Assembly (NCBI GenBank): GCA_964545345.1
Contig: CAZJFE010000007.1
Span: 1 to 34,339 of the forward strand
Length of the DNA stretch: 34,339 nt
Reading direction: 5' to 3'
From: JAUSKF01 sp964545345
Lineage (GTDB): Bacteria > Patescibacteriota > Minisyncoccia > UBA6257 > WO2-44-18
Shown here: in pieces, positions 20,165-27,460 of the stretch
How positions within the stretch are numbered: position 1 is the first letter of the stretch
How the letters are laid out: the number at the start of each line of letters is the position of its first letter
Program-made: the position numbers and the translations under genes
Notes under the pieces: generated by a model
What the model was told of the DNA's origin: nothing
The model's database searches: none
The model's input: only the letters and a program-made list of their open reading frames with translations

Positions 20165-21877
20165 ATGCGATCTAAGACATTATGGATTCTAACGCCGGCC
20201 ATTTTGGCGGTTTTGGTGGTGATCGGTTTTTTTGCTTATCAGGCCCGATTTAGTCGGGGTCTTCAGTTGGTTATCTCCGCGCCAGAGCAGGTTTTAATTG
20301 GGGTCCCTTTTGATTTGCGAGTTAATGCCGCTAATAATTCCGGAGGAGTTTTGGAAAACGTTCGTCTTTCGCTGGCCTTACCGGATGGCGTGGCTTTTGT
20401 CGGATCCCCGCAATCTAAAACTATAGATTTTCGCGAGCTCAACAATTTGGGAGCCGGTGGTCTAAATCAACAATCTTTCAAATTAATCGCGCTGGACGGA
20501 GAAAATTCTTTTAAAAAGATTACTGCCGGCACCACTTATCTGGCCAGTTCGTTGAGCTCTCGGTTTGAAAAAGAAGTTAGTTCGGATTTATCCGTCGGTG
20601 GTTACGGAATCACGGTTGATCTCGTCACTCCCGAGAAAGTTTTCGGCGGCGAGGTGTTTGATTCTGAAATTTCCTTCAAAAATATTTCGGAAATTGATTT
20701 CAGCGACCTGCGTTTGAAAATGGAATACCCGCTAACCTATACGATGGCGAAGGCGACTCTCAATCCGGATATTGGCAATAACGTCTGGGTGTTGGGCGGT
20801 TTGCTCAAGGGCTCGGAAATGAAATTCAAAATCTCCGGCAGTTTGCTCGGTCCGGAGGGAGCATCTTTTGATTTGAAAGCCATCATTGAATCTACGCTCA
20901 GCGGGCAAGCTTATCCGATCAGTTCCAACGTCGCGGCCATTTCTATCGCCGAGTCCCCTGTCGCCATAAAAATTCTTTTGAACAACGACAGTGATCACGT
21001 GGCGGGATTGGGCGATTCCTTGAGTTATAAAATTAACTACGTTAACAACACCGACGTTGGTTTGCGGGACGTGATCGTTAAAGTTCAACTGAACGGGACA
21101 ATGTTTGATTTGGGGAGCATTTCTACTAATGGTGTTTTTCGTTCTTCCGACAATACTCTGACTTGGAACGCCGCCACCACGCCGGCTTTGCAAACGCTTA
21201 CTCCGGGGGAGTCGGGTTCAGTTGATTTCTCCATCAGAACGAAGAGCGTTTTTCCGATCAAGCGTTTAAGCGATAAGAATTTTATTTTGAAGGTTTCGGC
21301 CACGATTGAATCTCCTACCGTTCCGCATTTTGTGGAATCGGGGAAGACCGTTAGCTATGCCGTTTTAGAGAGTAAAGTCGGCGGGGTGGTTGATCTGGAC
21401 GCCCGCGCTTATTTCCGCGACGCCGAATCCGGGATTTTAAATAAAGGCCCGATGCCGCTAAAAGTGAATCAGCCGACGCAGTTTACCATTCATTGGGTGA
21501 TCACTAATTACTCAACTGACATCAAAGACGTGAAGATAAAATCCTTCCTGGGCGGCAACGTTCGGATGACCGGAGTGATTAAGAGTAATGGCTCCACCAT
21601 TCCAACCTACAACGACCGAACCCAAGAGGTAGTTTGGGAAATACCAAAAGTTCCGGCCACGACCGGCTTGGTGGCCAAACCGCTGGAGGCGATTTTTCAG
21701 GTGGAAGCCACTCCCGCGAGCATTGATATCGGACGCACTATCCTCTTAATCCAAGATTCCCAACTCTCGGCGGTTGATGAATTCACCATGCTAGAATTAT
21801 CTGATAAAGACTCGGGCATCACTACGCAATTGCCGGATGATCCAACTGTCGGCGGACAGGGGACGGTTACCCAATAG
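20165..21877 (+). CDS. Membrane-anchored surface protein, paralogue without coiled-coil tail
   Basis: A 570-aa protein that matches the preceding gene domain by domain: an anchor helix (6-26), then four beta-sandwich modules with VLIGVPFDLRVNAANNSGG, VFGGEVFDSEISFKNISE, SLSYKINYVNNTDVGLRD and QFTIHWVITNYSTDIKD. Many segments are near identical between the copies (for example NGTFRSSDN and NGVFRSSDN). It stops shortly after the last module with a Gly/Thr-rich end. A tandem duplication followed by loss or gain of the coiled-coil tail is the simplest explanation. It is probably exported and anchored by the N-terminal helix. It has its own promoter and no ribosome binding site. Confidence 0.8.
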   Translation: MRSKTLWILTPAILAVLVVIGFFAYQARFSRGLQLVISAPEQVLIGVPFDLRVNAANNSGGVLENVRLSLALPDGVAFVGSPQSKTIDFRELNNLGAGGLNQQSFKLIALDGENSFKKITAGTTYLASSLSSRFEKEVSSDLSVGGYGITVDLVTPEKVFGGEVFDSEISFKNISEIDFSDLRLKMEYPLTYTMAKATLNPDIGNNVWVLGGLLKGSEMKFKISGSLLGPEGASFDLKAIIESTLSGQAYPISSNVAAISIAESPVAIKILLNNDSDHVAGLGDSLSYKINYVNNTDVGLRDVIVKVQLNGTMFDLGSISTNGVFRSSDNTLTWNAATTPALQTLTPGESGSVDFSIRTKSVFPIKRLSDKNFILKVSATIESPTVPHFVESGKTVSYAVLESKVGGVVDLDARAYFRDAESGILNKGPMPLKVNQPTQFTIHWVITNYSTDIKDVKIKSFLGGNVRMTGVIKSNGSTIPTYNDRTQEVVWEIPKVPATTGLVAKPLEAIFQVEATPASIDIGRTILLIQDSQLSAVDEFTMLELSDKDSGITTQLPDDPTVGGQGTVTQ

Positions 21878-21910
21878 ACTAGCGACGAACGACTTACGAC
21901 AAACCGCAAC
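21876..21910 (+). repeat. Heptamer repeat tract 4 (intergenic)
   Basis: Period-7 units AGACTAG, CGACGAA, CGACTTA, CGACAAA and CCGCAAC fill the gap between the surface protein stop and the glyQS start. They are the same motif class as the tracts in valS, here outside a coding region. Confidence 0.7.
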
Positions 21911-21921
21911 TAATAACAAAA

Positions 21922-23259
21922 ATGCCGAAACCAAAAACAAAGAGCGAGGGCGACCTAATGGATAAACTGCTTAGCTTATGCAAGCGGCGGGGTTTTATTT
22001 TCCCCGGCTCGGAGATTTATGGCGGTTTGGCTAATTCTTGGGACTACGGTCCGCTCGGCGCGGAACTGAAAAAAAATATTAAAGACGAGTGGTGGAAGCG
22101 GTTTGTGCGTCAGCGTACTGACGTTGTCGGCATTGATGCCGCTTTGATGATGAATCCGAAAGTGTGGGAAGCGAGCGGTCATGTGGCGGGATTCACCGAC
22201 CCGTTGTTGGAATGCACAAAATGTCGCAAACGTTTCCGTGAGGATCAGGTGGGCAACACTTGTCCGGATTGCGGTGGGGGATTTTCTGGTCCCAAGCAAT
22301 TCAATCTGATGTTCAAAACAAATATCGGCCCGACCGAAGAAAAGGGGAGCATGGCCTATCTTCGTCCCGAAACAGCGCAGGCAATGTTTGTAGATTTTAA
22401 AAATGTTTTAGACACTACCCGGAAGCGGTTGCCATTTGGTATTGCTCAGATGGGTAAGGCCTTCCGAAACGAGATCACCCCGGGAAATTTTATTTTCCGC
22501 ACTCGCGAGTTTGAGCAGATGGAAATTGAGTATTTTGTAAAAGAATCCGAGTGGGAAAAACATTTTGAGAATTGGCTCAACGAAATGAAGGCCTGGTTGA
22601 AGCACCTGGGTGTTTCCGAGAAAAATCTGCACTACGCCGAGATTCCCGACGGCGAGCGGGCGCACTATTCCAAGCGCACCGTGGATGTGGAATATGAATA
22701 TCCTTTCGGCCGCAAAGAGCTTTATGGTTTGGCCTATCGTGGCAATTTTGACCTGACCCAGCACGAAAAATTCAGTGGCCAGGATCTGCGCTACACTGAT
22801 CCGGAAAATCCGAAGGAAAAATTTTTGCCGCATGTGATTGAGCCGACTTGGGGCGTGGATCGCTCGGTGTTGGTGGCGATGCTTGAGGCCTACCATGAGG
22901 AACAGGCTCCGACCGCCGATGAGGGAGAGGATACCCGTGTGGTGATGAAGTTTCCGAAGTGGCTCGCCCCGGTAAAGGTAGCAATTCTACCGCTTTCCAA
23001 AAAAGATGAGTTAGCGAAAGTCGCAAAACCGTTATATGCGGAACTATCCAAGGAATTTGTTTGTGAATACGATGAAACTCAGAGCATCGGGAAGCGCTAT
23101 CGCCGCCAGGATGAAATCGGCACTCCTTATTGCGTGACCGTGGATTTTGACACGTTGGAAGATAAAGCCGTTACCGTCCGCGACCGCGACACGATGGAGC
23201 AGGAGCGTATAAAGATTTCAGAGCTTACGGATCACCTATTTAAAAAGCTTGCAGATTAG
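21922..23259 (+). CDS. glyQS: Glycyl-tRNA synthetase, single-chain dimeric type
   Basis: A 445-aa class II synthetase charging tRNA-Gly, of the alpha-2 type found in Gram-positives, archaea and Patescibacteria. The N-terminus has RGFIFPGSEIYGGLANSWDYGP. A Cys4 zinc-binding insertion (CTKC and CPDC) follows near residues 93-115. Motif 2 covers AFRNEITPGNFIFRTREFEQ, and motif 3 lies near the VDRSVLVAML segment. The C-terminal anticodon-binding domain starts near 350 (VAILPLSKKDELAKVA). Length is typical for the compact form. No ribosome binding site is visible; TAATAA at 21911-21916 lies five nt before the ATG. A heptamer tract lies just upstream. Confidence 0.96.
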   Translation: MPKPKTKSEGDLMDKLLSLCKRRGFIFPGSEIYGGLANSWDYGPLGAELKKNIKDEWWKRFVRQRTDVVGIDAALMMNPKVWEASGHVAGFTDPLLECTKCRKRFREDQVGNTCPDCGGGFSGPKQFNLMFKTNIGPTEEKGSMAYLRPETAQAMFVDFKNVLDTTRKRLPFGIAQMGKAFRNEITPGNFIFRTREFEQMEIEYFVKESEWEKHFENWLNEMKAWLKHLGVSEKNLHYAEIPDGERAHYSKRTVDVEYEYPFGRKELYGLAYRGNFDLTQHEKFSGQDLRYTDPENPKEKFLPHVIEPTWGVDRSVLVAMLEAYHEEQAPTADEGEDTRVVMKFPKWLAPVKVAILPLSKKDELAKVAKPLYAELSKEFVCEYDETQSIGKRYRRQDEIGTPYCVTVDFDTLEDKAVTVRDRDTMEQERIKISELTDHLFKKLAD

Positions 23260-23306
23260 TTAATTTTGTTGTAGAATCTTCCGCAGAACATTAAGCGGAG
23301 GTGTTT

Positions 23307-23864
23307 ATGATTAGCCAAGAAGAGCAGACGACTATTGAGGTTGATTATAATGTCTCAACCGTGCAGGCCATGGAAGATTTTCAATCAGCGGGAGGATTCG
23401 TTGATCCCCACGTTTTTCAGTATTTTGGTTATGATCAACCGAAGCCAGTAGGGAGATTAAATAAATGGATATCAAAGATCTTTCCGGCATTCTACGACTT
23501 TCGGACCGGAAAGAAAACAATCAGCTTTGAATTGCTGGATCTTGGTGATGTTAGTTCTGGTGACGCTCGCTCACAGATTCATCAAAGAGGATTACAGCTA
23601 CCCTGCTTGAAAGAATCTTTGGCGTATGTGGCCCAAAATCCTGGCGTTATTGTAAAATATGGGCTTCCGGTTCTGGGAGCCGCAACCGAGGTTTACGATC
23701 CCGCGCTAGAAATGGAAATCTGGCGATCGGCATATAGAGAGATAACGCCGACTCTTGGAACAGTTTTTAAAAGCGAGCAACGAGGTCTCACTGTTACGGC
23801 GACCGATCGGATCAAAGATGGTCGTTGGGGAAGCCGCTGCCGTTTTTTAGCCAGGCGCAAGTAA
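23307..23864 (+). CDS. Uncharacterised Patescibacteria-type protein ending in RFLARRK
   Basis: A 185-aa protein of unknown function. ATG at 23307 is preferred over GTG at 23301 because GGAGG (23297-23301) is then five nt upstream. An N-terminal part (1-60) is followed by IFPAFYDFRTGKK, a helical stretch (SLAYVAQNPG), PVLGAATEV and a C-terminus with WGSRCRFLARRK. I recall a frequent Patescibacteria family with the order ELLAF-type helix, ivaLGs-type strand and a final W....RFLAvRK; this protein fits it loosely. Its ending is comparable to WVFGRRK in the 208-936 product. There is no membrane segment. It is a monocistronic gene with a terminator behind it. Confidence 0.78.
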   Translation: MISQEEQTTIEVDYNVSTVQAMEDFQSAGGFVDPHVFQYFGYDQPKPVGRLNKWISKIFPAFYDFRTGKKTISFELLDLGDVSSGDARSQIHQRGLQLPCLKESLAYVAQNPGVIVKYGLPVLGAATEVYDPALEMEIWRSAYREITPTLGTVFKSEQRGLTVTATDRIKDGRWGSRCRFLARRK

Positions 23865-23875
23865 TAAGTTTCACA

Positions 23876-23906
23876 ATCCCGTAGGGTTTTCCCGGCGGGA
23901 TTTTTT
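23876..23906 (+). terminator. Terminator of the 23307 gene
   Basis: AATCCCG and CGGGATT pair around a loop that itself contains GGG-TTTT-CCC, followed by a run of six T bases. Confidence 0.75.
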
Positions 23907-23910
23907 AAAT

Positions 23911-23938
23911 AAAAAAACCGGCCCTATGGCAGGGCCGA
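23911..23938 (-). terminator. Minus-strand terminator of the membrane protein pair
   Basis: CGGCCCT and AGGGCCG form the stem. On the minus strand the hairpin is followed by GTTTTTTT. The TAG stop of the 24286-23924 gene is within the hairpin. It is convergent with the terminator just to its left. Confidence 0.8.
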
Positions 23939-24286
23939 TTCCAGTTTTTGTTTTCTTATGGTTCCTCGGATGTATCGGTAATGCTGAATTTCGCAGTATG
24001 CGCAGATTGAGTAGCAGATGACCTGGATTAGATAGGCAATCCATTGGCTATCCCAATCCAAGAGGCAGATGAGCGCAAGCATGTCGGTGAAAACCCACAG
24101 CACCAGCATGAAGCCGGACCAGCGGAGGGACTTTTTCAGCTTCGCATCCGGCAGGTGTCTTTTTTCAGTCATGACATCACGCGTCTTTTCGGCTGTATTC
24201 CACCACATCTTCTTATGAAGCCAGATCATGGCGAACGGCAAGGCGATCACGAAGAGCATGTAAAAGATGATTGCGGCTGGATGCAT
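23924..24286 (-). CDS. Small membrane protein, 120 aa
   Basis: Three hydrophobic segments are visible: residues 4-23, 56-76 and 80-98. The loop between the first two is basic (EKTRDVMTEKRHLPDAKLKK), which would place it in the cytoplasm, and the C-terminal tail RGTIRKQK is also basic. AATAGGAG upstream of the ATG provides a ribosome site. The start is 1-2 nt from the stop of the upstream small gene, so the two are coupled. I recognise no family; aromatic residues and cysteines (CYSICAYCE) in the last segment are notable. Confidence 0.75.
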   Translation of the reverse strand: MHPAAIIFYMLFVIALPFAMIWLHKKMWWNTAEKTRDVMTEKRHLPDAKLKKSLRWSGFMLVLWVFTDMLALICLLDWDSQWIAYLIQVICYSICAYCEIQHYRYIRGTIRKQKLESALP

Positions 24287-24287
24287 C

Positions 24288-24479
24288 CTATTCTCCTATT
24301 TGTTGGGGGTTTGAAGAGCTATCTTTTCCTGTCAGCCAGCACCACAGCCAGCACCAGCCGCAAAGGGTCCACTCGATAATGCACGTGATGGCAAAAAGGC
24401 CTGCAACTATGAAAACGAAATAAACGAGCCACTGGATGTTCTGAAACTTGGCCTGCGCGATCAGAGTGAGTGACTGCAT
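24288..24479 (-). CDS. Membrane microprotein, 63 aa
   Basis: The start is ATG at 24479 (MQSLTLIAQAK) with AAAGG and AGGAG just upstream; longer in-frame starts lie before this site. A single strong hydrophobic segment (about residues 17-36) is followed by an unusual Trp/Cys-rich stretch, WTLCGWCWLWCWLTG, and a short polar tail. The alternating aromatic and Cys residues suggest an interfacial or metal-binding role, but this is a guess. It is encoded with the 120-aa membrane protein from a shared promoter. Confidence 0.7.
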   Translation of the reverse strand: MQSLTLIAQAKFQNIQWLVYFVFIVAGLFAITCIIEWTLCGWCWLWCWLTGKDSSSNPQQIGE

Positions 24480-24526
24480 TTCCTTTCTCCTACTAGGTAT
24501 TTGGAAGGGCTGTTTTTGACCAGGGT

Positions 24527-24556
24527 ATTGTAGCACACCCTTAGCTTAAAAGTCAA
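24527..24556 (-). promoter_or_regulatory. Promoter of the two-gene membrane protein unit
   Basis: On the minus strand TTGACT (24551-24556) and TACAAT (24527-24532) are 18 nt apart, with TGC preceding the -10. This is a strong promoter for genes of this size. Confidence 0.78.
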
Positions 24557-24560
24557 GTTT

Positions 24561-24586
24561 AAAGAAAACCCCCGCTATTGCGGGGG
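24561..24586 (-). terminator. Terminator of the 103-aa membrane protein gene
   Basis: CCCCCGC (24569-24575) and GCGGGGG (24580-24586) pair. On the minus strand the hairpin runs into TTTTCTTT. The TAG stop is at the loop. Confidence 0.88.
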
Positions 24587-24886
24587 AGAAGAGGGCTGAG
24601 CATCTTTTGTAGAAGAGGCCACCGTCAACTTTGCTATTTGTGCTACATCCCAGAACACATAAGCTGCGATGGCATACATCAGTCCTGTGAGTCCCCACGT
24701 GTACCATGGGCCAACGATGAAAGCGCTCATTATCCCCAGAATTGAGCAGACAGCGTTAACACCCGAGGTGGCAAAATATACAACTGGGCTAATATCGTGA
24801 TCCCCGCTGAGAGCTCCTATTAGTGTTCCTATTGTGAAGCCCAGGCTCACCAAGTATACAGCTACCACTATTGCCAACATCACCAT
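24575..24886 (-). CDS. Small membrane protein, 103 aa
   Basis: Three predicted membrane helices (residues 2-24, 34-56 and 60-82) separated by very short loops, then a Ser/Pro-rich cytoplasmic or periplasmic tail (KDAQPSSPPQ). AAGGAGG six nt upstream of the ATG fixes the start. It is a single-gene unit with its own terminator, in the same orientation as the two following membrane proteins. I recognise no family. The region upstream holds an inverted repeat (TCCCT-CACATAA with TTATGT-AAGGGA near 24912-24938) that could be an operator for this gene or the divergent peptidase gene. Confidence 0.75.
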   Translation of the reverse strand: MVMLAIVVAVYLVSLGFTIGTLIGALSGDHDISPVVYFATSGVNAVCSILGIMSAFIVGPWYTWGLTGLMYAIAAYVFWDVAQIAKLTVASSTKDAQPSSPPQ

Positions 24887-24960
24887 CGTGTACCTCCTTC
24901 TATTGTAGAATCCCTCACATAAGTTTATGTAAGGGACAAGCTGCAGAGAATATAGCAGAA

Positions 24961-24989
24961 TTCAAAAATGAGCGCAATTCTGATAAAAT
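24961..24989 (+). promoter_or_regulatory. Promoter of the M16 peptidase gene
   Basis: TTCAAA (24961-24966) and TAAAAT (24984-24989) are 17 nt apart, with TG before the -10. The ATG chosen for the peptidase is eight nt further, which fits a leaderless transcript and rejects the upstream ATG at 24968. Confidence 0.6.
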
Positions 24990-24997
24990 TAAGCAAT

Positions 24998-26269
24998 ATG
25001 AAACCTTTCATCAAAAAAGTTTTAAAAAACGGCTTGCGGGTAGTTTTGATTCCGGAAAAGGAAAATCCGGCGACGACAGTTTTAGTTTTAGTAGAAGCTG
25101 GCTCAAAGTACGAAACAAAAAATATCAACGGCATTTCTCACTTCCTGGAGCATCTTTGTTTCAAAGGAACCAAGAAGCGGCCGAGCGCTTTGATGATCGC
25201 TGGGGAATTGGATCGCATTGGCTCGGAATACAACGCCTTCACTTCGCAGGAGTGGACGGGTTATTACGCTAAAGCCCAAGCCAAGCACACCGATCTTATT
25301 TTAGAAACCGTTAGCGATTTGTATTTGAATCCGATTTTTGATGAAAAGGAATTGGAAAAAGAAAAAGGCGTGGTGATTGAAGAACTGAATATGTATGAAG
25401 ATATGCCGCAGAGAAAGGTGCAGGATTTATTCCAGGAATTGCTCTATGGAGATCAGCCGGCCGGTTGGGATGTGGGCGGCAAGAAAGAAATAATCCAAAA
25501 AATTACTCGCAAGAATGTGTTGGACTATCGCGGCGAGCATTACGTGGCGAGCGCGACTGCCGTAATTGTTTCCGGAAGTTTTGATCCGAAAACTATTTTG
25601 CCGAAAATAGAAAAACATTTTGCCAACATTCACGATGGCAAAAAATCCGGGAAAGTGAAGGTAGTGGAGAAGCAGACCCAGCCGGAGATTCTGATTAAAC
25701 ACAAAGAATCCGACCAGACCCATCTGGTTTTGGGTTGCCGGGCCTATAATTTGTTTGATAAACGGAAATACGCGCTGGAAGTGATGGCGGATATCTTGGG
25801 CGGGGGAATGAGCTCGCGTTTATTCCAAAAAGTTCGCGAGGAACTTGGCGCGGCTTACTATGTTAGAGCGGGGGCGGACTCGCTGACCGATCATGGTGTA
25901 TTCTCGGTTTCGGCCGGTATTGAGCACAGCAAGATTGAAATCGTCATCAAGGCGATTCTTGGAGAATTAACCAAGATCGCTAAGGGTGATGTTACCGAAA
26001 AGAATTTGGCCGATGCCAAAGAGCATTTATCAGGCCGTCTAATGCTTGGATTGGAAACTTCCGACGCGGTAGCGATGTTTTATGGCGGACAGGAGATATT
26101 GGAGAAGGATTCTAAGACCGCGGCCGAGATCGTCAAGGCAATCAGTAAGGTCACCAAGGCGGAAGTGGTGGCGGTTGCAAAGGACATCTTCAAAAACGAG
26201 AAATTGAACTTAGCGATGATCGGACCGTACAAGGATAGGGCGCAATTTGCTAAAATTTTGAGATTCTAG
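24998..26269 (+). CDS. M16 family zinc peptidase
   Basis: A 423-aa processing-peptidase-like protein. The inverted zinc motif HFLEH (His48, Glu51, His52) and the downstream Glu in VVIEELNMYED (near 128) form the active site. RLFQKVREELGAAYYVRA is the family's second-domain RY-type region. Two homologous halves match bacterial M16 peptidases of about 420 aa. There is no signal peptide, so it is cytoplasmic. The start at 24998 (MKPFIKKVLKNGLRV) begins exactly at the family's first strand. An ATG 30 nt upstream would add a non-conserved peptide and overlaps the promoter. No ribosome binding site is visible. Confidence 0.93.
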   Translation: MKPFIKKVLKNGLRVVLIPEKENPATTVLVLVEAGSKYETKNINGISHFLEHLCFKGTKKRPSALMIAGELDRIGSEYNAFTSQEWTGYYAKAQAKHTDLILETVSDLYLNPIFDEKELEKEKGVVIEELNMYEDMPQRKVQDLFQELLYGDQPAGWDVGGKKEIIQKITRKNVLDYRGEHYVASATAVIVSGSFDPKTILPKIEKHFANIHDGKKSGKVKVVEKQTQPEILIKHKESDQTHLVLGCRAYNLFDKRKYALEVMADILGGGMSSRLFQKVREELGAAYYVRAGADSLTDHGVFSVSAGIEHSKIEIVIKAILGELTKIAKGDVTEKNLADAKEHLSGRLMLGLETSDAVAMFYGGQEILEKDSKTAAEIVKAISKVTKAEVVAVAKDIFKNEKLNLAMIGPYKDRAQFAKILRF

Positions 26270-26345
26270 TATACTAAGGTACAATTAGAGTAATGAGACA
26301 GCCCATCCGTCCGTTATCTCGGGTGAGGTCTTTATAGTGTAAAAA

Positions 26346-27365
26346 ATGGAAAACAGGGGAATTTCAATCAGTTGGGGTAGCTTGTGGAAGGTGGCGCTGA
26401 TGCTGCTTTTGGTGACTATCCTGTTTATCGCCCGCGATATCCTAGTCGCGATTTTTTTGGCTATCGTAATTTCTTCCGCTTTGGATCCGGTTGTCAGTTG
26501 GTTGGAAAGGCGTCGCATTCCCCGGTTGCTGGGCACCTTGGCCATTTATATTATTTTGATTTTCGTTCTGGCTCTACTGGCCTACGCGATTGTCCCTATC
26601 GCTCTGTCTGAGTTCAACACCCTGCTCGGTAGTTTAGGAAAATATTCCGGAACTCTGTTTGAATTTATTGATACCTCCGGGTTTATTGAGTCCATCAATC
26701 AAGCGCTGAGCAAAGTTACTAATTTGCTGTTAAGTGGCAGTACTTCCGTCTTGGAAATCGGCACCCGCTTCTTGGGCGGCCTGACCGCTACGGTTTCCGT
26801 TTTTGTGCTCTCCTTCTATTTAACCGTTGGCAAGGACGGAGCGGAGAAGTTTATGTTGACGATTTTGCCCGCGCACTATGAACCGAGAGTAATTGGTCTC
26901 TACCGCCGCATTAAAAAGAAAATCGGTAATTGGCTGGCCGGCCAGGTAGTTTTGAGCTTAGGCGTAGGTCTGCTGGTATTCTTGGGATTATGGATTTTGG
27001 GAGTGAAATACAGCTTGATCTTGGGCATCATTGCCGGAATCTTTGAGCTGGTGCCGTATGTCGGCCCGATCTTCAGCGGAAGCTTAGCAGTTTTGGTCGG
27101 CTTAACCGATTCAGTCGGGCTCGGATTTTATGTGCTGATTCTCTTTATCATCATTCAGCAATTGGAAAACAATCTGTTAGTTCCGGCGGTTACTAATCTG
27201 ACCACTTCATTGCAACCGGTAGTAATTTTGATCGCTTTGTTAATCGGCGCGAAAGTTTTCGGATTTATTGGTTTAGTCCTAGCTGTTCCATCCGCCGTAC
27301 TCCTTCAGGAATTGTTAGATGATTGGTCAGAGACGAAAGCTAGACGAAGAGGGCTTGGATTATAG
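26346..27365 (+). CDS. AI-2E/PerM family transporter-like membrane protein
   Basis: A 339-aa integral membrane protein with about eight helices. The family pattern is visible: an N-terminal pair (15-50), a third helix near 60-85, a long periplasmic segment with a helical hairpin, SVFVLSFYLTVGKDGAEKF, then LVPYVGPIFSG and QQLENNLLVPAV, the most conserved PerM signature. Members are implicated in export of AI-2 or in ion/solute transport, but most have no proven substrate. TATAGT at 26333-26338 is seven nt from the ATG, suggesting a leaderless message. The next gene is metG, after a cluster of short inverted repeats. Confidence 0.92.
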   Translation: MENRGISISWGSLWKVALMLLLVTILFIARDILVAIFLAIVISSALDPVVSWLERRRIPRLLGTLAIYIILIFVLALLAYAIVPIALSEFNTLLGSLGKYSGTLFEFIDTSGFIESINQALSKVTNLLLSGSTSVLEIGTRFLGGLTATVSVFVLSFYLTVGKDGAEKFMLTILPAHYEPRVIGLYRRIKKKIGNWLAGQVVLSLGVGLLVFLGLWILGVKYSLILGIIAGIFELVPYVGPIFSGSLAVLVGLTDSVGLGFYVLILFIIIQQLENNLLVPAVTNLTTSLQPVVILIALLIGAKVFGFIGLVLAVPSAVLLQELLDDWSETKARRRGLGL

Positions 27366-27368
27366 AGC

Positions 27369-27450
27369 ATTCGCCAATAATGCGAATTTTGGCAAATAAT
27401 GCTAATATTTATTCGCATTATTAAGGGTTTTTCATATTTGAATTATTCGC
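27369..27450. repeat. Cluster of ATTCGC-type repeats upstream of metG
   Basis: AATAATGCGAAT (27376-27387) is repeated in inverted form at 27411-27422, and AATAATGCTAAT (27395-27406) is a third near copy. ATTCGC also occurs at 27369-27374 and 27445-27450. The perfect 12-bp inverted pair is followed by AAGGGTTTTT, so it may be an AT-rich terminator of the transporter gene, or the cluster may be an operator for metG. Confidence 0.55.
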
Positions 27451-27460
27451 GATTACTCCC

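Noticed and set aside
24968..24997. ATG at 24968 as the start of the M16 peptidase
   Set aside because: The ten extra residues are not part of the family and overlap the predicted -10 box; MKPFIKK at 24998 fits the family start.
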